Shown piece after piece: positions 56,811 to 64,000 of a stretch of 64,000 nt of DNA (the first letter of the stretch is position 1; each line of letters starts with the position of its first letter). The position numbers and the translations under genes were made by a program. Under the pieces are notes generated by a model. That model saw nothing but the letters and a program-made list of their open reading frames with translations, had not been told where the DNA came from and ran no database searches. Source of the stretch: Isoptericola croceus (GTDB taxonomy: Bacteria > Actinomycetota > Actinomycetes > Actinomycetales > Cellulomonadaceae); assembly GCF_029382255.1 (NCBI RefSeq), contig NZ_JARLLG010000013.1, forward strand, positions 53,199-117,198, given 5' to 3'.

Positions 56811-58535
56811 ATGGTCACGGCACACCCCCACGGGCAGTCGCTGGCCGACGCGGACCTCGACCGGCCGGGCGCAGACCCGTCCTTCGACCGCTTCGCCCGC
56901 CTCGTCACCCGCCACCTCGGGGTGTCCACCGCCCTGGTGACGTTCGTGATGGCCGACGCGCAGCTCTACCCCGGTGCCCTCGGGCTGCCGGAACCCCTCC
57001 AGACCACCCGGCGGTCCGCGTTCCCCGACCCGATGTGCGCCGAGGTGGTGCGCGCCGCCGGTCCGCTCGCCTTCGCCGACCTGACGAGCGTCCCCGGCAA
57101 GCCGGCACGCGCTCTGCTCGAGGGCCTCGGCATCCAGGCCTACGCCGGCTTCCCGGTGTTCGACCGGGACGGCAGCGCCGTCGGGACGGTCTGCGCGCTG
57201 CACGACGTCCCGCACGAGTGGTCGCAGGCCGACCTCGACACCCTCGCCGACCTGGCCGAGGCCTGCTCCGCCGAGATCCGCCTGCGGCAGGAGCGGCGGC
57301 GGGCACAGCAGCTCCAGGAGCTCGCTCTGGAGGCCGGGCGCCGGACCCAGCTCCTGCTGGAGCTCACCGACCGGTTCGCCCGTGCCACCACGCTCGCCGA
57401 CCTCGTGGCAGCCCTGCAGCACACCGCCGGCGGGATCGGCGTGGCGACGTCGGTGCTCGGGCTCCTCGACGCCACCGGCTCAGCGGTGCAGCTCCTCAAC
57501 GGCGTAGACGGGTACACCTTGCCCGGACGGCTCCGGATCACCGACCCGCTGCCGGGTCCGCACGCGCTGCGCACCCGCACGCCCGTGTACTGCGCGGACG
57601 GTCCGGCGCTCCTGAGGGAGTGGCCCGAGATGGCCCGGTGGGCCGACCCCGACACCGGCGCCATGGCCTTCCTGCCGCTGATCGCCGACGGCACGGTACG
57701 CGGCCTGGTGGTGCTCGCCTGGGAGCGACCTCAGGACATCGACCCGGGGACGCGCGAGACCTGCGCGGCGCTGGCGGCGTGCGTGGCCACCGGCCTGGAC
57801 CGCGTGCACGTGCTGGAGGACCGCCACCGGGTCGCGGCGACGCTCCAGGCAGCGATGCTCACCGAGCTGCCGACGACGACGGACCTCGAGCTGGCGGCCA
57901 CCTACTCCACCGCCACGCGGACCGACAGGGTCGGGGGCGACTGGTACGACGCCGTCGTCCGGGGGGACCACACGGTGCTCATGATCGGTGACGTCACGGG
58001 CCACGACATGCAGGCGGCCGCCCGGATGGGGCAGCTGCGCTCCATGCTGCGCACCCTGGCGTGGAGCGAGGACGTCTTCCCCGCCACGCTGCTGCGCCGG
58101 CTCGACCACGCCAACCACGGTCTGGCACTGGAGGCCAGCGCGACCGTCCTGGTGGCACGGTTCGACCGGCGGGGCGACCGGCGCACCCTGAGCTGGTCCT
58201 CGGCAGGCCACCCTCCGCCGCTCGTGCTCCGCGGGTCCGACGGCACGGTCGTGGAGCTCGCCGGCCGGTCGGACCTGTTGCTGGGTATCGATCACCGCAC
58301 GTCGCGTTCGGACCACCGGGTGGGGCTCGAGCCTGGTGACACCCTGGTGCTGCACACCGACGGGCTCGTGGAGTCGCGCACCACGACCTACGCCCGCCGC
58401 GCCGCCGAGCTCCGTGCGGCCCTGACGGAGCTGGCGGACCTACCGACGGCGCGGCTGCCCCGCGTGCTCGTGGAACGGATGGTGCCGGGATCGCAGCGCG
58501 ACGACGTCGCCGTGCTGGCGGCACGGGTGCGCTGA
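56811..58535 (+). CDS. GAF-GAF-SpoIIE phosphatase
   Basis: 574 residues. GAF ~15-165 (DPSFDRFARLVTRHLGVSTA), GAF ~190-340, SpoIIE/PP2C ~345-574 with GGDWYDAVV near 375 and MIGDVTGHDMQAAARMGQLR. It is a paralogue of the protein at 16493-18832 but lacks the C-terminal kinase domain; the phosphatase parts align well (MGQLRSMLR and LAWS blocks are nearly identical). Probable RsbU-type activator of an anti-sigma antagonist. ATG at 56811 6 nt behind CAGAAT; no anti-sigma gene adjacent. Confidence 0.92.
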   Translation: MVTAHPHGQSLADADLDRPGADPSFDRFARLVTRHLGVSTALVTFVMADAQLYPGALGLPEPLQTTRRSAFPDPMCAEVVRAAGPLAFADLTSVPGKPARALLEGLGIQAYAGFPVFDRDGSAVGTVCALHDVPHEWSQADLDTLADLAEACSAEIRLRQERRRAQQLQELALEAGRRTQLLLELTDRFARATTLADLVAALQHTAGGIGVATSVLGLLDATGSAVQLLNGVDGYTLPGRLRITDPLPGPHALRTRTPVYCADGPALLREWPEMARWADPDTGAMAFLPLIADGTVRGLVVLAWERPQDIDPGTRETCAALAACVATGLDRVHVLEDRHRVAATLQAAMLTELPTTTDLELAATYSTATRTDRVGGDWYDAVVRGDHTVLMIGDVTGHDMQAAARMGQLRSMLRTLAWSEDVFPATLLRRLDHANHGLALEASATVLVARFDRRGDRRTLSWSSAGHPPPLVLRGSDGTVVELAGRSDLLLGIDHRTSRSDHRVGLEPGDTLVLHTDGLVESRTTTYARRAAELRAALTELADLPTARLPRVLVERMVPGSQRDDVAVLAARVR

Positions 58536-58550
58536 CCCGTCACCGGTCCG

Positions 58551-59351
58551 CTACGGGGCGGTGACGAAGATGTCGAGCAGCTCGGGGTGGTGGCCGTGGA
58601 CCAGCACCGCGAAGACGACGGCGTCGAACAGCAGGTGCACGGCCACGACGTAGGACAGCGACTTGTACCGCGCGAAGATCCATCCCTGCACCAGCGCGAA
58701 CGGGATGGTGAGCACCGGCCCCCACTCGCGGTAGCCGAGCTCCCACAGGAACGACACGAACACCATCGCCTGCAGCACGTTGGCGACCTGCACCGGGAAG
58801 TGCCGGCACAGCAGCGTGAACACGACGCAGATGAAGAACAGCTCGTCCCAGAGGCCCACGGCGTTCACACCGACGAACAGCCGCGCGATGTCGCCGTCAC
58901 CCTCCAACGAGGGCCAGTTGCGGTACGCCCCGGAACCGAGGAAGTACGGCGGCAGGATCAGGTAGCCGATCACCACGACGGCGGCGAGGTAGATCCACTG
59001 CCCGCGCGTCCATCGTCGCCCCGTGGCGACCGGGAAGCGCACCGCTCCCGCGCCGTCGTCGTCCCGCAGCACGAAGCGCGAGAGCGCCCAGGGCACCAGC
59101 ACGGCCAGCGAGAGCGCGACGGTGAACCGGGTCATCCCGGCGTCGGAGAGGTCGGCCGCGAGCGGGATCGCCGAGACGATCACCATGCCCGCCGCGATCA
59201 GCGCGAGGTGCTTGCCCAGCGCACGGTCCACCAGGAGCCCCAGGAGGACGCCGGCCACGAGCGGCAGGTAGCCCAGCGGGCGCACGTGGACGGCGAACAG
59301 GAGGATGGCGGAACCGCAGACGAGCACGGCGGCGGCGTAGCGGGCGACCAT
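58551..59351 (-). CDS. CPBP-like membrane protein with degenerate glutamate motif
   Basis: 266 residues, eight or so helices. The CPBP motifs are altered: motif 1 reads GLWDELFFICVVFTLLCRH (DE where EE is expected), the second conserved helix FVSFLWELGYREWGPVLTIP has no histidine at the usual place, and motif 3 is VVAVHLLFDAVVF. The arginine of EExxxR is displaced. May be a non-proteolytic homologue. ATG at 59351, 8 nt behind TAGGGT. Confidence 0.72.
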   Translation of the reverse strand: MVARYAAAVLVCGSAILLFAVHVRPLGYLPLVAGVLLGLLVDRALGKHLALIAAGMVIVSAIPLAADLSDAGMTRFTVALSLAVLVPWALSRFVLRDDDGAGAVRFPVATGRRWTRGQWIYLAAVVVIGYLILPPYFLGSGAYRNWPSLEGDGDIARLFVGVNAVGLWDELFFICVVFTLLCRHFPVQVANVLQAMVFVSFLWELGYREWGPVLTIPFALVQGWIFARYKSLSYVVAVHLLFDAVVFAVLVHGHHPELLDIFVTAP

Positions 59352-59359
59352 GAGGCGTC

Positions 59360-59365
59360 ACCCTA
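59360..59365 (-). promoter_or_regulatory. -10 element, leaderless promoter of the second CPBP-like gene
   Basis: On the minus strand TAGGGT lies 8 nt before the ATG at 59351. Confidence 0.35.
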
Positions 59366-59396
59366 CCGACAGGACGGGCAGGTCAGACGGCGGTGG

Positions 59397-60062
59397 TCAG
59401 GAGGGGGCGCCGGCCCCGGGGTGGGCGCGGCCCAGCTCGACGAAGACCGCCCGGTTGAGGCGGAATGCCTCCTGCGCCTCGGCCACGGCCGTGGCGGTCT
59501 CGGCGGCGTCCAGCTCGAGGCCGTCGAGACGCTCCCGGTAGAGGTCCTTGAACGGCTTGGCCTTGGGGATCTCGGAGAAGTCGTAGAACTCCAGACCCGC
59601 GGCGTCCATGCCGTAGTGGCGCTGCATCATGCGCTGGATGATCTGCCCGCCCGAGAGATCGCCGAGGTAGCGCGTGTAGGCGTGCGCCGCGTACTCGGGC
59701 AGGCGCGTGCCGACGTCGCGCAGACGCGCGGCGTAGGCACGGGTGGCCGGCAGGATGCGGATCTCGCCACGCCAGGCCGGACCGTACAGGTGGGCGAGGT
59801 CCCGCTCGATCGCGGGCACCCGCGTCAGCTCGTCGAAGACGAGCGAGGCCCCGCGGGCGTCCCGCCGGACGGCGGCGCTCGCCTCCTCCAGCGCGGTGTA
59901 GACCTCGAGCTGCTGCGCGGCGAGGTCCGCGTAGGCCGCCACGTCGAGGCTCCCGGCCATCAGTCGCGAGACGAACCCCTCGGACTCGGCCTCCTGGTGC
60001 TCGGCGCGGGTGCCTTCCCGCAGCCGCAGGGACAGGGGCGCCTCGGGGGCGATGGCGGGCAT
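59397..60062 (-). CDS. Heme oxygenase (biliverdin-producing, HmuO-like)
   Basis: 221 residues; HmuO of Corynebacterium is 215. Proximal haem ligand H22 in GTRAEHQEAE; distal helix YLGDLSGGQIIQRMMQRHYG with the conserved GDLSGGQ flexible glycines; C-terminal FKDLYRERLDGLELDAAE. Cleaves haem with O2 to biliverdin, CO and Fe2+. ATG at 60062 with GGAGG ~7 nt upstream, so it has a leader. A DtxR/IdeR-like box 67 bp upstream suggests induction when iron is low. No haem importer in the window. Confidence 0.95.
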   Translation of the reverse strand: MPAIAPEAPLSLRLREGTRAEHQEAESEGFVSRLMAGSLDVAAYADLAAQQLEVYTALEEASAAVRRDARGASLVFDELTRVPAIERDLAHLYGPAWRGEIRILPATRAYAARLRDVGTRLPEYAAHAYTRYLGDLSGGQIIQRMMQRHYGMDAAGLEFYDFSEIPKAKPFKDLYRERLDGLELDAAETATAVAEAQEAFRLNRAVFVELGRAHPGAGAPS

Positions 60063-60128
60063 GACGGCCTCCAAGAGATCATGACGACCTGACAGAACGT
60101 CAGGACGTCGCCACGGTAGCACCCGGAG

Positions 60129-60147
60129 TTAGGGTTGCCTACCCTCT
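60129..60147. promoter_or_regulatory. DtxR/IdeR-like iron box upstream of heme oxygenase
   Basis: TTAGGGTTGCCTACCCTCT matches the consensus TTAGGTTAGCCTAACCTAA at 14 of 19 positions by eye, with both conserved halves TTAGG and CCT intact. 67 bp upstream of the ATG at 60062. Confidence 0.72.
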
Positions 60148-60178
60148 GATCATGAGACGGAGGTGCGGCGCCCGCAGG

Positions 60179-60352
60179 TCATGACCGCACCAGGCCGATC
60201 GCGCTCAGCACGACTCCCCAGAGGACCAGGCCCGCTCCGAGGGCGATGATCAGCCCGTGCGCACCGGTCGACGAGGCCCGGCGCGCCGTCCAGAACGCCC
60301 TTCCGGCCACCACGACGCCGAGCACCACCAGACCCGCCCCCCACCAGAACAT
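60179..60352 (-). CDS. Small two-helix membrane protein
   Basis: 57 residues from the ATG at 60352 (69 from an upstream start at 60388). Two helices, WWGAGLVVLGVVVAGRAFW and GLIIALGAGLVLWGVVLSAI, joined by a basic loop. No family recognised. Upstream of the DtxR-like box, so probably not part of the heme oxygenase transcript. Confidence 0.55.
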   Translation of the reverse strand: MFWWGAGLVVLGVVVAGRAFWTARRASSTGAHGLIIALGAGLVLWGVVLSAIGLVRS

Positions 60353-60573
60353 GCGCCCTATGGTGCGCGAAGTTCGGCGCCCGTGCACCTTGGGTCCTTT
60401 GCCCGGATTGCTCCGACACCCTGTGCCACGTCACATGCCCGACATACGCCTGAATGTTGCTCGCATCACACAAGCCGTATGTTGCTGCTTGACCTCCGGC
60501 CGGGGGAACGCCACACAGCGGTGGCCCCGGGCCGGAAGTCTCGTTCACAGACCGAGACGAAGGGTGCGCTCAC

Positions 60574-63500
60574 ATGCGCTTGCGGAAACACCAGACCAGA
60601 CTCCGGCTCGCCGCCGCCACCTCAGGCGCCGCGCTGGTCATCACCTCTCTGACCGCCACAGGAGCCGGCGCCGCGCCGGCAGACCCGGACGACCTGAGCC
60701 TCGCCGAGGCTCAGCCCACGGCGACATCGCACGAGGACGGCCCCAAGGCCCCCACGAGCGCACTCGTCGAGACTCCCGAGAAGCTGCTCTCGCTCAGCTC
60801 GAGCACGAAGGTCCCCGTCCTGGTCAAGTACGACTACGACGCCGTGGCCTCCTACGACGGGTCCATCCCGGAGTACGACGCGACCAGCCCCGCCGTCACC
60901 GGCGAGCCGCTCAGCGAGGACGCTCCCGCCGAGAAGCGCTACCGCGGCTACGTCGAGCAGCAGGAGCGCTCGATCACCGCGGACGTGGTGGACGCCGTCC
61001 CCGACACCGAGGTCGTGGACAGCTTCGACGTCGTCTACGGCGGCATCGCCGCGCTCGTGCCCGGCGACGAGATCCCGGCGCTGCTGGACGTGCCCGGCGT
61101 GGTCGCCGTGCAGGAGAACACCCTCGAGAAGCCGCTGACGGACTCCAGCACCGACTTCATCGACGCACCCGCCGCGTACGAGGCGCTGGGTACCACCTCC
61201 GAGGCCGGCGACGGCCTCGTGCTCGGCAACATCGACACCGGGATCTGGCCGGAGCACCCCTCGTTCGCCGACCACGGCAACCTCAGCGAGTACGACGGCC
61301 CGCCCGTGGAGTGCAACTACGGCGACAACCCTCTGACCCCCGAGGACGACCCGTTCGAGTGCAACGACAAGCTCATCGGCGGCTACTCGTTCACGGCGTT
61401 GTACGACCTGCTCGACCCTGACGGGTACCTGTACGAGGGCACCGCGCGGGACGCCGGGGGCCACGGCTCGCACACGTCGGGCACCACGGCCGGCAACGTC
61501 GTCGAGGACGTCCAGACCGTCGGTCCCGAGCTGGCGAAGATCCAGGGCGTCGCGCCTGGCGTGAAGATCATCGAGTACAAGGCGCTCGGCCCGAACGGCG
61601 GCTACTCCTCAGACCTGGTCGCCGCGGTGCAGCAGGCGATCATCGACGACGTGGACGCGATCAACTACTCGATCTCCGGTGGCAGCACCGTGACCGACCC
61701 GGTCGAGCTCGCGTTCCTCAACGCCTACGACGCCGGCATCTTCGTCGCGGCGTCGGCCGGGAACTCCGGCCCGGGTGCCGCGACGTCGAACCACGTCAGC
61801 CCGTGGGTCACCACGGTCGCCGCCTCGACGCAGTCTCGGGAGTTCAGCTCGACGTTGACGCTGACCGCCGACGACGGCGCCACGTTCACCACCGACGGCG
61901 CTTCCATCGTCGCGGGGACCGACGAACCGCTGCCCGTGGTCCACGCCTCCGAACCGCCCTACTCCGACCCGATGTGCCTGGACCCCGCGCCGGAAGGGAT
62001 CTTCGAGGGCATGATCGTGCTCTGCGAGCGCGGTCAGAACGCGCGCGTGCTCAAGGGCTACCACGTTCTCCAGGGCGACGCCGCGGGCATGGTCCTCTAC
62101 AACCCGACGCTCGCCGACGTCGCCACGGACAACCACTTCCTGCCGGCGCTGCACCTCGCGGACGGCACCGAGATGATGGCGTGGTTCGACGAGCACACGG
62201 GCGTCACCGGCACGTTCACCGACGGCGCGCCGTCCGAGGGTCAGGGTGACGTCATCGCGGCGTTCTCCTCCCGCGGGCCGGCAGGTCCGGTCATCAAGCC
62301 CGACATCACGGCGCCCGGCGTGCAGATCCTCGCCGCCATGACGCCGACGCCGGAGGAACCCGAGAGCGGACCCTCCGACCAGTACTACCAGTCCATCAAC
62401 GGCACCTCGATGTCGGCGCCGCACATCGCCGGTGTGGGGCTCCTGCTCCAGGCGGCGAACCCCGACTGGACGCCCGGTCAGATCAAGTCCGCCATCATGA
62501 CGCAGGCGACCACCGACGTCGTCAAGGAGGACCTGACCACCCCGGCCGACCCGTTCGACATGGGTGCGGGGCGCGTCGACGTCGGCGAGTCGCTGACCGC
62601 GCCGTTCACGATCAGCGACATCACGGACAACTTCGCGGCGCTGACCACGGACCCGGTGCGCGCCGTCGACCTGAACATCCCGTCGATCAACGCACCGACC
62701 CTGCCCGGACGGCTGACCACCACGCGCACGCTCGAGAACACCTCGGGCCGCTCGCTGGTGGTGCGGCCGACGGCCGACACCCCCCGGGGCACGACGATCT
62801 CGTTCAGCCCCCGGGCCGCCACCGTGCGACCCGGTGCGTCCGTGTCGTTCGACATCACCATCACCGACACGTCCGCCAGCGGCGAGCAGAAGTTCGCCGA
62901 GATCACGTTCCGCACGCAGCGGGGCGACGGTCACCTCCCGGTGGCCTTCGTGCCGACCCAGGGCAACGTCAGCCTCGTCCAGTCCTGCGAGGAGGAGACG
63001 GTCCGCATCAAGGACGACGTGGCGTGCACGGTGACGGCGACCAACGAGTCGTTCAACGAGCAGTCCGTGTCGGTCACCACCACCGGTGAGGGGGTGCTGA
63101 AGGGCAACCACACCGAGACGGCGACCCTCACGGGCGCGGAGCTCGGTGTGCCGAGCGTCGAGGTCCTCGACGAGGCAGGGTTCCTCGACCTCAAGGGCTT
63201 CGGCATCGCGCCGGGGGCCTTCGGGGACGAGACGATGGCGAACTACGACGTGCCGGCCTTCGCCTACAACGGCCGCACGTACACGTCGATCGGCGTCGAC
63301 TCCAACGGCTACCTCGTGGCCGGGGGCGGGACGTCGGAGGACAACAACTGCTGCGACCTGCCGGACGGTCCGTCGCCGGCCCGGCCCAACTCGGTGCTCG
63401 CACCGTTCTGGACGGACCTCAACAGCGTGGCCGGTGACGGCACGGCGGCCGAGGGCGTCCGGGTCGGGACCCTCAGCGACGGTGTGAACCGGTGGACCGT

Positions 63501-63873
63501 GGTCCAGTGGGACATGTACGTCTGGGGCACCTTGGACGCCCGGTCGTTCCAGGTGTGGATCGGCCACAACGGTGAGCAGGACATCACGTTCGACTACGCG
63601 GAGCCGATGGCCGACCCCGGGATGGACTTCCTGGTCGGGGCGGAGAACGCCGCCGGCGAGGGCGACATGGTCGCCGAGCTGCCGGACGGCAACACCCAGG
63701 TGGTCACCTCGACCGAGCCGACGCCGGGCGGCAGCCTCACCTACGACGTGACGCTGAAGGCCAAGCGACCCGGCAAGGGCATCGTGCGCACCGAGCTCGT
63801 CGCCGACGAGGTGCCCGGCACCACGATCGTCGAGACCCCGGTGAAGGTCACGGTGCTCAAGCCCCGCCCCTGA
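60574..63873 (+). CDS. Large secreted subtilisin-like (S8) serine protease
   Basis: 1099 residues. Signal peptide ~1-35, then an inhibitor I9-type propeptide (~50-185, ending near VPGVVAVQENTLEKPL). Catalytic triad: D221 (GNIDTGIWPEHPSF), H297 (GGHGSHTSGTTAGN), S612 (NGTSMSAPHIAGVG). A PA domain (~410-530; MVLYNPTLADVATDNHFLPA) is inserted between His and Ser. After the catalytic domain come a Fn3-like region (~700-870) and a C-terminal beta-rich domain (~890-1095). Resembles actinobacterial and plant cucumisin-type subtilases. No anchor seen. Confidence 0.94.
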   Translation: MRLRKHQTRLRLAAATSGAALVITSLTATGAGAAPADPDDLSLAEAQPTATSHEDGPKAPTSALVETPEKLLSLSSSTKVPVLVKYDYDAVASYDGSIPEYDATSPAVTGEPLSEDAPAEKRYRGYVEQQERSITADVVDAVPDTEVVDSFDVVYGGIAALVPGDEIPALLDVPGVVAVQENTLEKPLTDSSTDFIDAPAAYEALGTTSEAGDGLVLGNIDTGIWPEHPSFADHGNLSEYDGPPVECNYGDNPLTPEDDPFECNDKLIGGYSFTALYDLLDPDGYLYEGTARDAGGHGSHTSGTTAGNVVEDVQTVGPELAKIQGVAPGVKIIEYKALGPNGGYSSDLVAAVQQAIIDDVDAINYSISGGSTVTDPVELAFLNAYDAGIFVAASAGNSGPGAATSNHVSPWVTTVAASTQSREFSSTLTLTADDGATFTTDGASIVAGTDEPLPVVHASEPPYSDPMCLDPAPEGIFEGMIVLCERGQNARVLKGYHVLQGDAAGMVLYNPTLADVATDNHFLPALHLADGTEMMAWFDEHTGVTGTFTDGAPSEGQGDVIAAFSSRGPAGPVIKPDITAPGVQILAAMTPTPEEPESGPSDQYYQSINGTSMSAPHIAGVGLLLQAANPDWTPGQIKSAIMTQATTDVVKEDLTTPADPFDMGAGRVDVGESLTAPFTISDITDNFAALTTDPVRAVDLNIPSINAPTLPGRLTTTRTLENTSGRSLVVRPTADTPRGTTISFSPRAATVRPGASVSFDITITDTSASGEQKFAEITFRTQRGDGHLPVAFVPTQGNVSLVQSCEEETVRIKDDVACTVTATNESFNEQSVSVTTTGEGVLKGNHTETATLTGAELGVPSVEVLDEAGFLDLKGFGIAPGAFGDETMANYDVPAFAYNGRTYTSIGVDSNGYLVAGGGTSEDNNCCDLPDGPSPARPNSVLAPFWTDLNSVAGDGTAAEGVRVGTLSDGVNRWTVVQWDMYVWGTLDARSFQVWIGHNGEQDITFDYAEPMADPGMDFLVGAENAAGEGDMVAELPDGNTQVVTSTEPTPGGSLTYDVTLKAKRPGKGIVRTELVADEVPGTTIVETPVKVTVLKPRP

Positions 63874-63893
63874 CCTCGCCGCGATGAGCGCGT

Positions 63894-63936
63894 ACGGCCC
63901 CGCCGCCCCGGGAACCACCCGGGTCGGCGGGGCCGT
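63894..63936 (+). terminator. Terminator hairpin after the S8 protease
   Basis: 19-nt arms (63894-63912 and 63918-63936) with one mismatch and a 5-nt loop, 20 bp past the stop. Confidence 0.8.
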
Positions 63937-63970
63937 CGCATGCTGGCGCCTTCTCGTCGGCAGTCGGTGT

Positions 63971-64000
63971 TCTGAGCGGCAGTCCGGACTGCCGCTCAGA
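63971..64000. repeat. Perfect 30-bp palindrome at the window edge
   Basis: Fifteen bases on each side mirror exactly with no spacer (centre between 63985 and 63986). It may extend or be the first arm of a longer structure, because the window ends at its last base. Confidence 0.7.

Noticed and set aside
60353-60573. Structured leader (c-di-AMP or other riboswitch) before the subtilase
   Set aside because: A G/C stem near 60497-60535 is present, but no known riboswitch core could be matched by eye. The 221-bp space otherwise shows nothing definite.
61609-63918. 769-codon open frame on the minus strand opposite the subtilase
   Set aside because: Shadow frame; the subtilase has its catalytic triad on the plus strand.
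1-64000. tRNA, rRNA, CRISPR arrays, insertion sequences or prophage
   Set aside because: Scanning by eye found no cloverleaf with a TTCGA arm, no spaced identical repeats of CRISPR size, no transposase or integrase and no phage structural genes. A tRNA or CRISPR search program could still find something short.

Overview
The window is very GC-rich, densely packed bacterial chromosome. Gene content (a SpoIIE-type phosphatase with an RsbW-like kinase domain, ECF sigma factor plus RskA-like anti-sigma, PadR and MerR regulators, glutamine-dependent NAD synthetase of mycobacterial size, DtxR-type and Zur-type boxes, many GTG starts and many leaderless promoters) points to an actinobacterium. My best guess is a member of the Micrococcales (Cellulomonas/Isoptericola/Cellulosimicrobium-like); that family-level guess is inference only. 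I see no phage, insertion sequence, CRISPR array, rRNA or tRNA. No stretch over 300 bases lacks a gene.

Layout. 1-9.4 kb: the N-terminal part of a peptide-binding lipoprotein, a CPBP-type membrane protein, a pseudokinase-flippase fusion, HU, a CopC-like protein and nadE. 8.7-12.3 kb: two paralogous small membrane proteins bracketing a shikimate-kinase-like gene, then an amidohydrolase and a lipoprotein. 12.3-16.3 kb: a lipoprotein penicillin-binding protein, a MalY/PatB-type lyase and a conserved unknown. 16.5-24.6 kb: a stress-signalling phosphatase, a SigG-type sigma factor, the paired fluoride channel genes, a 5'-3' exonuclease and ppc. 24.7-29.2 kb: a YceI/sigma/anti-sigma operon facing a lipoprotein, a SHOCT protein, endonuclease IV and an XRE regulator. 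29.4-33.2 kb: a DesK/NarL-type two-component system divergent from an ABC exporter. 33.3-39.3 kb: a cation/proton antiporter, a nuclease-family protein, PadR, and a MerR gene flanked by an FMN reductase and an erythromycin-esterase-like gene that carry matching upstream dyads. 39.3-48.2 kb: two beta-propeller membrane paralogues, a NatAB-like ABC exporter, an AbiEi-domain gene between two copies of a ~97-bp repeat, and a second two-component system. 48.3-56.7 kb: a zinc-ribbon/MBL-fold protein, the zinc chaperone AztD behind two Zur-like boxes, a potassium channel, YibE/F, a DMT-type transporter, an SRPBCC protein, and a divergent LVIVD-repeat/DUF305 pair. 56.8-64 kb: a second GAF-SpoIIE phosphatase, a degenerate CPBP protein, heme oxygenase behind a DtxR-like box, and a large secreted subtilase.

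Two themes recur. First, at least fifteen gene starts have a TANNNT hexamer only 6-8 nt upstream of the ATG/GTG. This argues for widespread leaderless transcripts and was used to choose many starts. Second, metal control is readable from DNA sites: Zur-like boxes upstream of aztD and a DtxR-like box upstream of heme oxygenase. Long hairpins close several convergent gene pairs.
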